Shown: positions 52,741 through 61,694, counted from the first letter of the stretch. The stretch: DNA of 64,000 nt from Burkholderiales bacterium (GCA_025354165.1 JANXNI010000035.1:19376-83375), one strand, 5' to 3'. Numbers and translations are program-made. The notes: generated from the sequence alone by a model not told the origin.

Positions 52741-54882
52741 ATGAAAAAGTATGTGTTGCAAGACAAGCTCGAATCCTCCGCCCGTCGCGGTTTTATTAAA
52801 GCAACCAGTGCGCTTTCTGGCGCGCTGGTGATTGGTTTTAATCTTCCCGCCGCGGGCGCTAAGACTGTCGACGCCCCGATGCTCACGAACGCGTGGGTGA
52901 AGGTCGACAGTAAAGGCGCAGTGACGCTGATCTGCCATCGATCGGAAATGGGTCAGGGCGTTTACACCTCGATGCCAATGCTCGTCGCTGAAGAGCTGGA
53001 TGTGCCGTTGTCATCGGTGAAAATCGAAATGGCTCCGTCGGCTCCGGTCTACATCAACGCGATGTTGGGTGGCCAGATTACGGGCGGCTCGACCTCCGTT
53101 CGTGATGCGTGGACTAAGCTGCGTGAAGCGGGGGCATCGGCTCGCACGATGCTCGTTGGTGCTGCGGCCGAGACGTGGAAAGTACCGGCAGCCGAATGCA
53201 CAGCGGCGAATGGCGTCGTGATGCACAAGAGCGGCAAGAAGCTCTCTTACGGTGCGTTGGTCGCCAAAGCATCGACGATGAAAGCACCGGAAAAAGTCGC
53301 ACTGAAAGATCCAAAAGACTGGAAGATCATCGGCAAGAATAAGCCGCGTCTCGACACGCCGTCGAAGGTATACGGCAAGGCGCAATTCGGTATTGACGTC
53401 AAGAAGCCGGGCATGCTCGTCGCCTCGTTGGCGCAAGCACCCGTGATCGGCGGCAAGGTCGTCAAGGTCAATGACGCGAAAGCCAAAGCACTTAAAGGCG
53501 TGGTCAGCGTCGTGCAGATTCCGGATGGCGTCGCTGTCCTCGCGAAGGATTTCTACACCGCGAAAAAAGGTCGCGATCTGCTCGAAATTGAATGGGATAA
53601 CGGCGCGGGTGCCGATCTCGACAATGAGTCCATCGCCGCCGCTCTGCGCACTGCGTCGGTCAATCCCGGTGCGATCATGAGGAAGGACGGCAGCGGTGTT
53701 GCCGACATGGACAAAGCTGCGTCGAAAGTTGAGGCGGAGTACGAGCTGCCCTTCCTCGCGCACGCCACCCTTGAGCCTGTGAACTGCACGGCAGAAATCA
53801 TCAACGGCGAATGCCACGTCACCGGCCCGATCCAGTTCCAGCAAGGTGCGCAATACGGCGTCGCTGCGGGCATCAACATGCCACCAGAAAAGGTGTTCAT
53901 TCACACGACTTTCCTCGGTGGCGGTTATGGGCGCAAGCTTGAGCTGGATTTCCAGATTCAGGCCGCGCAGATCGCCAAGGCTGCGGGCGTGCCGGTGAAG
54001 CTTCTGTGGTCGCGTGAAGACGACATGACGCATGACTTTTACCGTCCGCTGTCGCTGCATCAGATGACCGCAGGGCTTGACGCTGCGGGTAACGTCACGA
54101 CCTTCCACAGCAAACTGACTTCACCGTCGGTCACCGCGCGTGCATTCCCGCCAGTCGTTCAGAATGGCAAGGATCCATTCATGGCCGAAGGTGCGGAAAA
54201 CCTGACCTACAAGATCCCGAATATCGTGGTTGAAAACGTCATTCACGACACTGGAATTCGCGTCGGTTACTGGCGCAGCGTGTCGAACGCGTTGAACGCA
54301 TTTGCAGTCGAAAGTTTCGTTGACGAAATCGCTCTGGCAACGAAAAAAGACCCGGTCGCGCTGCGCATGGAAATGCTAAAAGGCGATACACGTTCGCAAA
54401 ACGTACTCAAGCTTGCGACCGAAAAAGCCGGCTGGGGCAAAGCCGCTTCGGGCCGCGCGTTAGGCGTTGCGCAGATGGAGTGTTACGGCACTCACTCAGC
54501 GGTGGTCGCCGAAGTGTCGATGACCAAAGAAGGTCCGAAAGTGCACAAGGTGACGGCGGTCGTTGACTGCGGCATCGTCGTTCATCCCGATCAGGCGCAT
54601 GCGCAGATTGAGTCGGGCATTCTGCTCGGCTTCTCCAGCGGCATGAAAAACTCGATCACGATCAAGAACGGCGCCGTGGAGCAAACCAACTTCCATAACT
54701 ACCCGATGTTGCGCATGAGCGAGGTGCCCTTGATCGACATCACGTTCGTGTCGAGCAGCGCGTCGCCCGGGGGTTTGGGTGAAGTCGGTGTGCCACTCAT
54801 CATGCCCGCGATTGCTAACGCGGTTGCGACGCTGACGGGTAAGCGGGTGCACAAGCTGCCGCTGATGGGGTCGTTTGCGTAG
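52741..54882 (+). CDS. iorB: Exported molybdopterin subunit of an IorB-type aldehyde/isoquinoline oxidoreductase
   Basis: A 713-residue large subunit with a twin-arginine type signal (SARRGFIKATSALSGALV). Cofactor and active-site features include MGQGVYTSMPMLVAEELDV, GGQITGGSTSVRD, FLGGGYGRKLE and the catalytic Glu in PGGLGEVGVPLI. IorB-type enzymes hydroxylate N-heterocycles or oxidise aldehydes in the periplasm, passing electrons through IorA and usually a cytochrome c. A cytochrome c gene lies 2.5 kb downstream but in another operon. The substrate is unknown. Confidence 0.9.
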   Translation: MKKYVLQDKLESSARRGFIKATSALSGALVIGFNLPAAGAKTVDAPMLTNAWVKVDSKGAVTLICHRSEMGQGVYTSMPMLVAEELDVPLSSVKIEMAPSAPVYINAMLGGQITGGSTSVRDAWTKLREAGASARTMLVGAAAETWKVPAAECTAANGVVMHKSGKKLSYGALVAKASTMKAPEKVALKDPKDWKIIGKNKPRLDTPSKVYGKAQFGIDVKKPGMLVASLAQAPVIGGKVVKVNDAKAKALKGVVSVVQIPDGVAVLAKDFYTAKKGRDLLEIEWDNGAGADLDNESIAAALRTASVNPGAIMRKDGSGVADMDKAASKVEAEYELPFLAHATLEPVNCTAEIINGECHVTGPIQFQQGAQYGVAAGINMPPEKVFIHTTFLGGGYGRKLELDFQIQAAQIAKAAGVPVKLLWSREDDMTHDFYRPLSLHQMTAGLDAAGNVTTFHSKLTSPSVTARAFPPVVQNGKDPFMAEGAENLTYKIPNIVVENVIHDTGIRVGYWRSVSNALNAFAVESFVDEIALATKKDPVALRMEMLKGDTRSQNVLKLATEKAGWGKAASGRALGVAQMECYGTHSAVVAEVSMTKEGPKVHKVTAVVDCGIVVHPDQAHAQIESGILLGFSSGMKNSITIKNGAVEQTNFHNYPMLRMSEVPLIDITFVSSSASPGGLGEVGVPLIMPAIANAVATLTGKRVHKLPLMGSFA

Positions 54883-54902
54883 GCGAACGCGTCGAAAGAA
54901 AA

Positions 54903-54926
54903 GGCCCGCTTCGGCGGGTTTTTTTA
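54903..54926 (+). terminator. Rho-independent terminator after iorB
   Basis: GCCCGC-TTC-GGCGGG type stem followed by seven T residues, 21 bases after the iorB stop. Just beyond, TAGGGTGGGCA (54950-54960) belongs to a short repeat also seen near iscU. Confidence 0.85.
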
Positions 54927-55030
54927 TTTTGATATTGAGTTGATGTACGGTAGGGTGGGCAGTGCCCGCAAGACGATACTGGCGTAACGTTTGCTAGCGG
55001 TACGTAGCTCATCAATCGCCGAGACCTTCA

Positions 55031-56110
55031 ATGAACGACAAACAAAAACTCACGCAACTGTCGCGCGTGGGCCCGCGCTTCAACGAGATCGCCACCTTGA
55101 TGGTCGCCGTCTGCACGCTGCTATGGTGCCAAGCGTCCATCGCCCAACCAACCCCGCGCCCGCTAAAAGTCGTCATCATCAGCATGTTCCCGCCGGAGGC
55201 AGCGCCGTGGATCGCGCCGCTGCAACTTGTCGAGGAAATAAAAGTTCCAGGCCTGCCCGTCGAATCACCCGCCGTCAAATGCAACACCGATGATGTCTGC
55301 CTGATGATCGCTGGCATGGGCCACGCGAACGTTGCCGCGTCCACCACAGCGCTCACGCTCGACCCAAGATTCGATCTGCGGAAGACCTATTTTCTGATCG
55401 CAGGCATCGCCGGCATCGATCCCGCGCGCGGCACGACCGGCACCGCAACGTGGGCGCGCTACCTTGTCGACGCAGGTATCGCACACGAAATCGACGCGCG
55501 AGAAAAGCCTAAAAAATGGCAGTCCGGCTATATCGGCATCATGACCAAAGGGCCGGGTGAGAAGCCGAAATTTGAGTATCAAACTGAAGTCGCGCAACTC
55601 GACGAGGCGCTTCTGCAAAAAGCGCTTGAACTCACGCGTAACGCAAAGCTGGAGGACAGCGACAAGGCCCGCGCCTACCGCGCGCATTACAAAAAAGCGC
55701 CCGCGAATCGACGGCCCAAAGTCATTCAATGTGACACGTTAGGCGGCGACACCTGGTGGCACGGTCGTCGCCTTGGACAGCACGCGCGCGACTGGACGAA
55801 ATTGCTCACGGATGGCAAAGGCGTTTACTGCACAACCCAGCAAGAGGACAACGCCACCTACAACGCGCTCGCTCGCGCTGCCGCATCCGGCAAAGTCGAT
55901 ATCAAACGTCTGGCCGTGCTGCGCACAGCATCAAACTTTGATCGACCTTACTCCGGTCAATCCGCATACGCGTCGCTCATGGCCTCCACCAGCGGCGGCT
56001 CTGGCGGCTTCGGTCCGGCGACGGCGAATCTCTACAACGCGGGGGGAATTCTCGTGTGCGACATCGTAGCGCGGTGGGCGCTATGGGAAACGGGCATACC
56101 TTCGCCTTGA
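55031..56110 (+). CDS. NUP-family purine nucleoside permease-like protein
   Basis: A 359-residue exported protein (signal peptide near LLWCQASIAQ). It follows the NUP family: VVIISMFPPEAAPWI, IAGMGHANVAASTTALTLDP, FLIAGIAGIDPARGT, QCDTLGGDTWWHG and CTTQQEDNATYNAL. Despite the family name, members resemble nucleoside phosphorylase-like proteins, and a transport role is known only in yeast. Location is probably periplasmic. No operon partner is seen. Confidence 0.85.
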   Translation: MNDKQKLTQLSRVGPRFNEIATLMVAVCTLLWCQASIAQPTPRPLKVVIISMFPPEAAPWIAPLQLVEEIKVPGLPVESPAVKCNTDDVCLMIAGMGHANVAASTTALTLDPRFDLRKTYFLIAGIAGIDPARGTTGTATWARYLVDAGIAHEIDAREKPKKWQSGYIGIMTKGPGEKPKFEYQTEVAQLDEALLQKALELTRNAKLEDSDKARAYRAHYKKAPANRRPKVIQCDTLGGDTWWHGRRLGQHARDWTKLLTDGKGVYCTTQQEDNATYNALARAAASGKVDIKRLAVLRTASNFDRPYSGQSAYASLMASTSGGSGGFGPATANLYNAGGILVCDIVARWALWETGIPSP

Positions 56111-56209
56111 AGGGCCGAGATTCGTTGGGGCCGGTTGAGTTGAATCAGCGGCGTATGACCGCACATAGGTAGAGCGCCTTCGCGCATTCACGTTTTCCAA
56201 GGATTCAAC

Positions 56210-56908
56210 ATGACCGATCTCTCCACTTTCGCCATCACCAAAAAATGGCCGGCGCAGCACCCTGAGCGCATTCAGCTCTATTCGCTGCCCACGCCAAACG
56301 GTGTGAAGGTGTCAATCATGCTGGAAGAAACCGGGTTGCCGTATGAGCCGCACAAGGTGAATTTCGGCAGCAACGATCAGATGACGCCCGAGTTTTTGTC
56401 GCTCAATCCAAACAACAAGATCCCTGCGATCATCGACCCCAACGGTCCGAATGGAAAGCCCTTGCCGCTATGGGAAACCGGCGCGATTCTGATTTATCTG
56501 GCAGAAAAAACCGGCAAATTCATGTCAACTGATGCTGCGAAACGCTACGAGACGATTCAATGGGTGATGTGGCAAATGGGCGGCGTCGGCCCGATGTTTG
56601 GCCAGCTCGGCTTCTTCCATAAATTCGCCGGAAAAGACTTCGAGGACAAACGGCCTCGTGATCGCTACGTCGCGGAATCGAAGCGCCTTCTCGGCGTGTT
56701 GAACCAACGCCTCACCAACAACGCCTGGATTATGGGTGACGAATATTCCATCGCCGACATCGCGACCTTCCCCTGGGTGAGAAATCTCATCGGCTTCTAC
56801 GGTGCAGGCGACCTGGTTGGGTTCAATGACTTTCCGAACGTTGCGCGTGCGCTCGAAGCGTTTGTGGCGCGGCCTGCGGTGGTCAAGGGTTTGCTCGTGC
56901 CGCAGTAA
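56210..56908 (+). CDS. Glutathione S-transferase, YghU/YfcG-like (nu class)
   Basis: A 232-residue GST. The thioredoxin-like N-terminal domain has the TPNG motif of nu-class enzymes (IQLYSLPTPNGVKVS) and LNPNNKIPAIIDP for the cis-proline; GAILIYLAEKTGKF follows. The C-terminal helical domain has IADIATFPWV. Nu-class proteins often have disulfide-bond oxidoreductase activity. The ATG is preceded by CCAAGGA. It is a single gene upstream of a MITE-like copy. Confidence 0.9.
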   Translation: MTDLSTFAITKKWPAQHPERIQLYSLPTPNGVKVSIMLEETGLPYEPHKVNFGSNDQMTPEFLSLNPNNKIPAIIDPNGPNGKPLPLWETGAILIYLAEKTGKFMSTDAAKRYETIQWVMWQMGGVGPMFGQLGFFHKFAGKDFEDKRPRDRYVAESKRLLGVLNQRLTNNAWIMGDEYSIADIATFPWVRNLIGFYGAGDLVGFNDFPNVARALEAFVARPAVVKGLLVPQ

Positions 56909-56942
56909 TGTGAAAAGAGAAGTTGGCGTGGCTGAATGGTCA

Positions 56943-57060
56943 ACAGCTTTATCACAGGATCACGGCTGCATAAGGGCTAACGGCGATATTGTGGTCAATG
57001 CGACTTTTCTTGAAACGGGGCGTTAGCGCCTATGTAGACGGGCTTTCACGGTTAAGCTGT
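56943..57060 (+). repeat. MITE-like dispersed element, copy E
   Basis: About 118 bases between ACAGCTTTATCAC and GGCTTTCACGGTTAAGCTGT, clear inverted ends. Inside are ATAAGGGCTAA, GCGACTTTTCTT and CGCCTATGTAGAC, matching the order of blocks in other copies. It lies between gst and the converging cytochrome c gene. Confidence 0.75.
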
Positions 57061-57124
57061 ATAGGTTTTTCGGAGAATGCTGCGTCGTGAATTCGCCTCG
57101 GTTGCGCAGATATGGTTGCTGCGC

Positions 57125-57553
57125 CTACGGTCGGCAGACGGCGGAACTGTTCGCTTGCGCGAGGTACGCAATCAGGTCGGCGCGCTCTTGCTGGTCGGCG
57201 ATCCCGGCGTAACCCATTGCCGTGCCGGGGACAGTACGCATCGGATTCTGGATGAAGCGATCAAGCGTTTTTACGTTCCATACGAGCTTTGATCGTTTCA
57301 TGGCGTCTGAGTAGCCGAAGCCGGACACGCTACCCGCACGACGACCGATGACGCCGCAGTGTCGCGGCCCCGTGCGATCCTGCGCCAGCGAGTGACACGC
57401 GACACAGCGCGAATAAATCGCCTCGCCTGCTTTGGCGTCGCCACGGATCACCGTCGCCGTACCCGCCGCGCTGCCGGCCACAAATAGCGTGGCCGTCAGC
57501 GCGATCACGAGTGGCAGCAGCACCTGCGTGCGCATTACCGACCAACCCATCAT
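57125..57553 (-). CDS. Exported c-type cytochrome
   Basis: A 142-residue class I cytochrome c with a signal sequence (LLPLVIALTATLFVAGSAAG), haem motif CVACH (YSRCVACHSLAQDRTG) and an axial Met in the MRTVPGTAMGYAG region. It carries electrons in the periplasm. The start is uncertain: ATG 57553 overlaps the ferritin-like stop region (TAGTGATG), and ATG 57535 is an alternative. It is the third gene of a sigma factor/ferritin-like/cytochrome operon. Confidence 0.87.
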   Translation of the reverse strand: MMGWSVMRTQVLLPLVIALTATLFVAGSAAGTATVIRGDAKAGEAIYSRCVACHSLAQDRTGPRHCGVIGRRAGSVSGFGYSDAMKRSKLVWNVKTLDRFIQNPMRTVPGTAMGYAGIADQQERADLIAYLAQANSSAVCRP

Positions 57554-57555
57554 CA

Positions 57556-58134
57556 CTACGACATGAACGCCGAAGGAACAGGCGATTCGCCGAGAGCATT
57601 GCGCAGAATCGCCCAATGCATCGCCTCGTCGCCCAGAATGCTTGCGGCCGCTTTCGCGAGGTCTCTGTTGCCAAACAGCGGAACCGCGCCGAGGTACGCG
57701 CTGACGGCGCCTTTTTCGAGCCCAGCCGCGAAGCGCAACACGTCGGCCTGCGTCTTCAGCGTTTCGACGGGAAAGACGTACTTGTCCTTCGCGCTGACGG
57801 CCTTGCCGCCGAGCTTGGCGATTGTCTTCGCGAGCAAATCTGCATGCTCCTTGTGATGCCCCTGAAACATCACGGCGAGATCGAGTACCGGTTTCTGCAA
57901 CAGTCCGCTTTCTGCGCCGACTTGATACGCCGCAATCGCTTCGAGCTCAGCGCTTAGCGCAGCGTTGAGTATGCGCGCGTCGCCCTCACGCGACTTGCCG
58001 CTCTGCGCGGCCAGCGCGTCGTTGCCAGCGAGCAGTGCGACAGCGGTTCCGGAGAGCACCAGACCGGATTTACCGAGAAAGGCGCGGCGCGCGGCCAACG
58101 GGTTTGAGGCGTTGCCGAGAATTAAGAATGACAT
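57556..58134 (-). CDS. Exported ferritin-like domain protein
   Basis: A 192-residue protein with a Tat-like signal (NPLAARRAFLGKSGLVLSG). The rest is a four-helix ferritin-like domain (NAALSAELEAIAAYQVGAES, LAVMFQGHHKEHADLLAKTI, LRFAAGLEKGAVSAYLGAVP, AASILGDEAMHWAILRNALG) with Glu and His residues at the expected metal positions. It may be a periplasmic diiron protein. ATG 58134 has AAGGAC upstream. It lies between the ECF sigma gene and the cytochrome c gene, so an oxidative-stress or redox role is plausible. Confidence 0.82.
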   Translation of the reverse strand: MSFLILGNASNPLAARRAFLGKSGLVLSGTAVALLAGNDALAAQSGKSREGDARILNAALSAELEAIAAYQVGAESGLLQKPVLDLAVMFQGHHKEHADLLAKTIAKLGGKAVSAKDKYVFPVETLKTQADVLRFAAGLEKGAVSAYLGAVPLFGNRDLAKAAASILGDEAMHWAILRNALGESPVPSAFMS

Positions 58135-58184
58135 GGTTTTGTCCTTGAATATGAATGGAGAGGCGAACGGTCGTCTGCGAACGT

Positions 58185-58910
58185 TCAGGCATTCCCTGCC
58201 TGAATTTTCTTGAGTCGGGTGAGTACGCCGGCAACGATGCGGTCGCAACGCGCGCCGGCAAACGAAAATGCTCCGGCGAAAGCGACATCGAATTCGCGCG
58301 ATAAAGCCTCGCGCAACATGCCTCTTGCACGAAAAAACCGCGTGCGCACCGTTGCTTCCGGAATGCCGAGGCTCGTTGCCGTTTCTTCGACACTCATCTC
58401 CTCGACCGCACGCAAGACAAACACGGTGCGGAACGCATCGGGCAGCTCATCGATCTTCGCTTCGATCAGGCGACGTGCCTGCGCACGCGCGGCGATCGCA
58501 TCGGGTTGTTCAGGAGCGTTTTGATAATCGGAGACTATTTCGTCCATATTGATCTCTGAATGCTGGGCGTCAACATCTGAACTGCCATCCAGTCGGATCA
58601 CTTCGGCCCGACGAGCGCGTTTTTGCAAACGCGCCAGGCTCTCGTTCACCACGATCCGAATCAGCCAGGTTGACAACTTCGCGTCACCGCGAAATTTTTT
58701 CATTGAACGAAAAGCGAGCAGGTAGGATTCCTGCACCGCGTCCTCCGCCTCTGCTTCGTCTTTGAGAATGCTGCGGGCGGTGCGATACAGACTCTGGTTG
58801 TGCCGCCGCATCAGCACGCAAAGGGCGGCTTCGTCACCCGCCGCAATTCGCTGCGCGATCTCGACATCAGACATCGCTTCGTGTGTGGCTTCAAGCGCGG
58901 CCTGACGCAT
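58185..58910 (-). CDS. ECF-type RNA polymerase sigma factor
   Basis: A 241-residue sigma-70 family factor. Region 2 is at about 15-95 (LMRRHNQSLYRTARSILKDE, AEDAVQESYLLAF, KLSTWLIRIVVNESLARLQK) and region 4 at about 150-210 (IDELPDAFRTVFVLRAVEEM, SVEETATSLGIPEATVRTRF). ATG 58910 has AAGGGAG upstream. No anti-sigma gene follows; the next genes encode exported ferritin-like and cytochrome c proteins, which it may control. A C-terminal extension of about 25 residues follows region 4. Confidence 0.9.
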   Translation of the reverse strand: MRQAALEATHEAMSDVEIAQRIAAGDEAALCVLMRRHNQSLYRTARSILKDEAEAEDAVQESYLLAFRSMKKFRGDAKLSTWLIRIVVNESLARLQKRARRAEVIRLDGSSDVDAQHSEINMDEIVSDYQNAPEQPDAIAARAQARRLIEAKIDELPDAFRTVFVLRAVEEMSVEETATSLGIPEATVRTRFFRARGMLREALSREFDVAFAGAFSFAGARCDRIVAGVLTRLKKIQAGNA

Positions 58911-59170
58911 GTTCGCTCCCTTTTAATGGTGAGCTTCGTGTTTTACGACAGCTTCTGAACATTAGATGGCAACTAGCGCCGCCACGTTCCCAAGTTGAAC
59001 AAATGGTCACCACTGCGCATAGGCGCGCTTCGTTAACATCAAATAATGCGCGCTAAATAGTGGCGTGAACATCCGCAATAGCTTTTTTCGCCGCATGCAA
59101 TCAACAGGATCTTGGCTGATTGCCGACAAGGTTGTTTTCTTATCGCTTCCCGAAAGGTCGTAAAGCTCTC

Positions 59171-59836
59171 GTGCTCACGCTCTACCACTGCATAAGTGCC
59201 CGTTCCTTCCGCGTTCTGTGGATGTTGGAAGAATTGCAACTTCCCTATGAACTGCGCATGCTTGCTTTCCCGCCACGCGCTCACGATAAATCGTTCCTTG
59301 AGCTGAATCCGCGCGGTACGGTGCCGTTATTTATTGATGGCGAGACGCGCATGACGGAGTCTGCCGCGATTTGCGAATACCTTGCGTTGCGTCACTCGCC
59401 GGGTATGCTCAACGTCGGCGTGCACGAGGCGGATTTCGGCAGCTATTTGAACTATCTGCACATGGGCGAGGCGACGCTGACGTTTCCGCAGACGCTGGTG
59501 CTTCGCTACTCGCGCTTCGAGTCTGCGGAGCGGTTGCAGCCGCAGGTGGCAGAGGACTACCGCAAGTGGTTTCTGTCGCGCCTGCGCACGCTGGAGCCGT
59601 GGCTGGCGACGCATAAATATATGGCCGCGAATCGTTTCAGCGCGGCGGATATTTCTATCGGCTATGCCTTGATGCTTGCCGAATTACTTGGCTTCGCGGC
59701 GCAATTCACACCAGCCGTCGCGGCGTACTGGCAGCGTCTGCGTGCACGGGCTGCGTTTGAGCGCGCCTTAACTGCGCAGACCAACGCGGCCGTCGCGCAG
59801 GGCATTTCTCCGCGTGCAGCCACTGAAGCAAGCTGA
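59171..59836 (+). CDS. Glutathione S-transferase
   Basis: A 221-residue GST. The N-terminal domain has LTLYHCISARSFRVLWMLEE with a Ser as likely catalytic residue, LNPRGTVPLFIDGETRMTES for the cis-proline and the ESA glutathione site, and AICEYLALRHSP. The C-terminal domain has FSAADISIGYALMLAEL. GTG 59171 is preferred since GSTs begin at this point; an open frame from 59120 adds 17 unrelated residues. It converges with the outer membrane gene, whose stop is 3 bases away. Confidence 0.88.
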   Translation: MLTLYHCISARSFRVLWMLEELQLPYELRMLAFPPRAHDKSFLELNPRGTVPLFIDGETRMTESAAICEYLALRHSPGMLNVGVHEADFGSYLNYLHMGEATLTFPQTLVLRYSRFESAERLQPQVAEDYRKWFLSRLRTLEPWLATHKYMAANRFSAADISIGYALMLAELLGFAAQFTPAVAAYWQRLRARAAFERALTAQTNAAVAQGISPRAATEAS

Positions 59837-59839
59837 GTT

Positions 59840-60853
59840 TTAGAAGTCGCTCGTCCAGCCGAGCGCGAACGAGGCGCGCGGCACCAGTTGAATGCCAGTG
59901 ACTTTCTGGTAGACCGGCACTTGCAGATAGGCGTAGAGCGTCGACGCTTTGCCTACGCTCACGGTGATACCAGGACTCACGTCGACACTGGTCGAGCCGG
60001 AATTTGCGGGCTCTGCCTGCGCACCGATGTCCGGCTTGCGATGACGCAGGTTCAACTGTACGACGCTGCCAATGTTTGCTGAGAACGCATGCGACCAGCC
60101 CGCTGAAAATTCAACGCGCATGCCCGGCTTGAAATTTTCGCGAGCGTTGAGCGCCTGACTCACGCTGGCCTGCCCGATCAGCGCGTCCGATAGACCGAGC
60201 GCTCGACGCGCTGCGACGCCGAACACCACGTCCGTCGTGCCGCTGCCCGGTTGCAGTGCGCGCTCGGCTCGCGTTCCATCGGCGTTGTTGATGTCGATTG
60301 AGCCGGTCGGCAGTTTCAAGCCGCCGAACAGCGCGAAAGACGCCGCACCACCGTTTACGACAAATTGCCGTCGCGCGATGGCCTGGACGTCAGCTACGCG
60401 CGTAAAGCGCCATTGTTCGTCGTCGCCGGGCAGCCCGCTATCTTTGTCAATCAGCGTGTGCAGATGGTCGCGTTTGACCACCGGAATGCGCAGCGCGAAG
60501 GACCAGTGCTGATCGAACCCGTAGCTCAGCGTGGTCAGCAGGTTTGTGTTTTTTGTGTGGCGCTCGATGGCGTCCTCACCGGTCACCTGACTCGCGCTCA
60601 GCGTGGTGGTGCCGCTGCGCAGCGTTTGCTGCGATACCGATTCCATGCGCAAATCAACGCTCCAGCCGAGGTGCGGCTCACCCGCGCCTTGCGCATAGCG
60701 ATCGGACATCAGCGTGCAAAAAGCGGAGCCGCAGGAGGCGATGGCCGGACTCGCGGCGAGCATGACCAAGATCGACGCTGCGCACCATGCAGCCGAGCGG
60801 GCGAAATGTGTGAATTGTGGGGCCGCAATGCGCGGCGTGAAATGAATGTTCAT
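59840..60853 (-). CDS. Outer membrane beta-barrel protein, hypothetical
   Basis: A 337-residue exported protein with a signal ending near AIA-S and short alternating strands to a terminal Phe, as in outer membrane barrels (FALFGGLKLPTGSID, VVFGVAARRALG, VEFSAGWSHAFSANIGSVVQ, ASFALGWTSDF). It resembles MetA-pathway phenol-degradation-like or transporter-like outer membrane proteins, but assignment is not firm. A Cys pair near the start (SCGSAFC) may bind metal or form a disulfide. It is probably cotranscribed with the DUF2946 gene upstream. Confidence 0.68.
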   Translation of the reverse strand: MNIHFTPRIAAPQFTHFARSAAWCAASILVMLAASPAIASCGSAFCTLMSDRYAQGAGEPHLGWSVDLRMESVSQQTLRSGTTTLSASQVTGEDAIERHTKNTNLLTTLSYGFDQHWSFALRIPVVKRDHLHTLIDKDSGLPGDDEQWRFTRVADVQAIARRQFVVNGGAASFALFGGLKLPTGSIDINNADGTRAERALQPGSGTTDVVFGVAARRALGLSDALIGQASVSQALNARENFKPGMRVEFSAGWSHAFSANIGSVVQLNLRHRKPDIGAQAEPANSGSTSVDVSPGITVSVGKASTLYAYLQVPVYQKVTGIQLVPRASFALGWTSDF

Positions 60854-60973
60854 AGACGAGAAGAATTCCTGAGAGGGGGTTGCGCATGAACGCGCTGCGT
60901 CGCCAGCGGCGCGCATTGCATTTGCAACAAAATCGTCGTTCCAGTCTGCACTCGAACGACGAACCGAATTGAC

Positions 60974-61366
60974 TCAGGATCGCGTCGGCGGTGCGCGTGA
61001 TTGCGCGCTGACCCACGCATAGCGTGGGCGCGCGGCGGCGACAAAAAGCGCGTGGAATGTGTCGGTTGCTGAGTTACTAAACCACACCGCCACGAACGCC
61101 GACGGCAGCGCGGCGGGTGCGTGCAGAAAGTGGCAGAACGGGCAGTGATTCTGGTCGGCGGTCGTTCCGTTTGGCGGCCGTTCGATCACCTCGCCGACAG
61201 CGTTTACGACGACCCGTTTGCTGCCGTCTGCAGTGCACAGATCAACCCAAGCGTTGGCTCCAGGCTCGGCCAGCGCACTCGCGATGGCGGGCGAAAGCGC
61301 TGCGAATGTCATCACCAACGCGGTGAAAACGGCGACTAGCCTTTGCTGAGCGCGACGTAAGTGCAT
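60974..61366 (-). CDS. DUF2946 family protein
   Basis: A 130-residue protein with an N-terminal hydrophobic signal or anchor (VAVFTALVMTFAALSPAIA), LCTADGSKRVVV and the conserved CPFCHFLHAPAALP metal-ligand-like motif. DUF2946 proteins are small envelope proteins often found next to copper-handling TonB receptors and outer membrane proteins. The downstream gene on the same strand encodes an outer membrane barrel, which agrees. Copper function is inferred from family context. Confidence 0.82.
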   Translation of the reverse strand: MHLRRAQQRLVAVFTALVMTFAALSPAIASALAEPGANAWVDLCTADGSKRVVVNAVGEVIERPPNGTTADQNHCPFCHFLHAPAALPSAFVAVWFSNSATDTFHALFVAAARPRYAWVSAQSRAPPTRS

Positions 61367-61439
61367 GATTTAATTGTAATTGTTGCGTGCGCGCAGCCTT
61401 GGTGCGAAAAACAACTTAATGTAATAACCCAATGATTAC

Positions 61440-61526
61440 ATGGGCTGCAGCGAATATTTATAACAAGTCGACTTACGAAAAAACAACCGTTCGCCCCGAT
61501 AAAATAAGGAATAGAAAAGAAAGCTG
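61440..61526 (+). repeat. MITE-like dispersed element, copy C
   Basis: About 87 bases centred on AAGTCGACTT (61465-61474), followed by GCCCCGATAAAATAAGG and ending AAAAGAAAGCTG. Its left end is diverged. It lies between the DUF2946 gene and iscR and could contribute to promoter spacing. Confidence 0.65.
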
Positions 61527-61577
61527 AATAGCACCGGCAAGCCATTGCATTTGTCCTACGGAACTACTCGGACTTTA

Positions 61578-61603
61578 AGTTGACTAAATTACTAGGGAAT
61601 ACT
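61578..61603 (+). promoter_or_regulatory. Candidate IscR-binding site/iscR promoter
   Basis: AGTTGACTAAATTACTAGGG followed by AATACT resembles the type 1 IscR/Rrf2 operators (GACT-AAAT-rich half sites) found before iscR operons. It begins 117 bases before the iscR ATG. A TTGACT hexamer within it could be a -35 box, with TACTAA nearby as -10. IscR with a 2Fe-2S cluster represses its own operon. Confidence 0.6.
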
Positions 61604-61694
61604 AAAATCAGCTTGAATCAATTAACTTTGTGCCGTCTCGGCATAAGCGTTTGTTGGTCATAACAGTAAGCGCACCAATCGCAATGAGTCAGCC

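Noticed and set aside
53011..54108. Antisense open frame of 365 codons within iorB
   Set aside because: It mirrors a clear molybdenum hydroxylase gene, and the translated sequence is rich in Arg/His as expected from a shadow frame.
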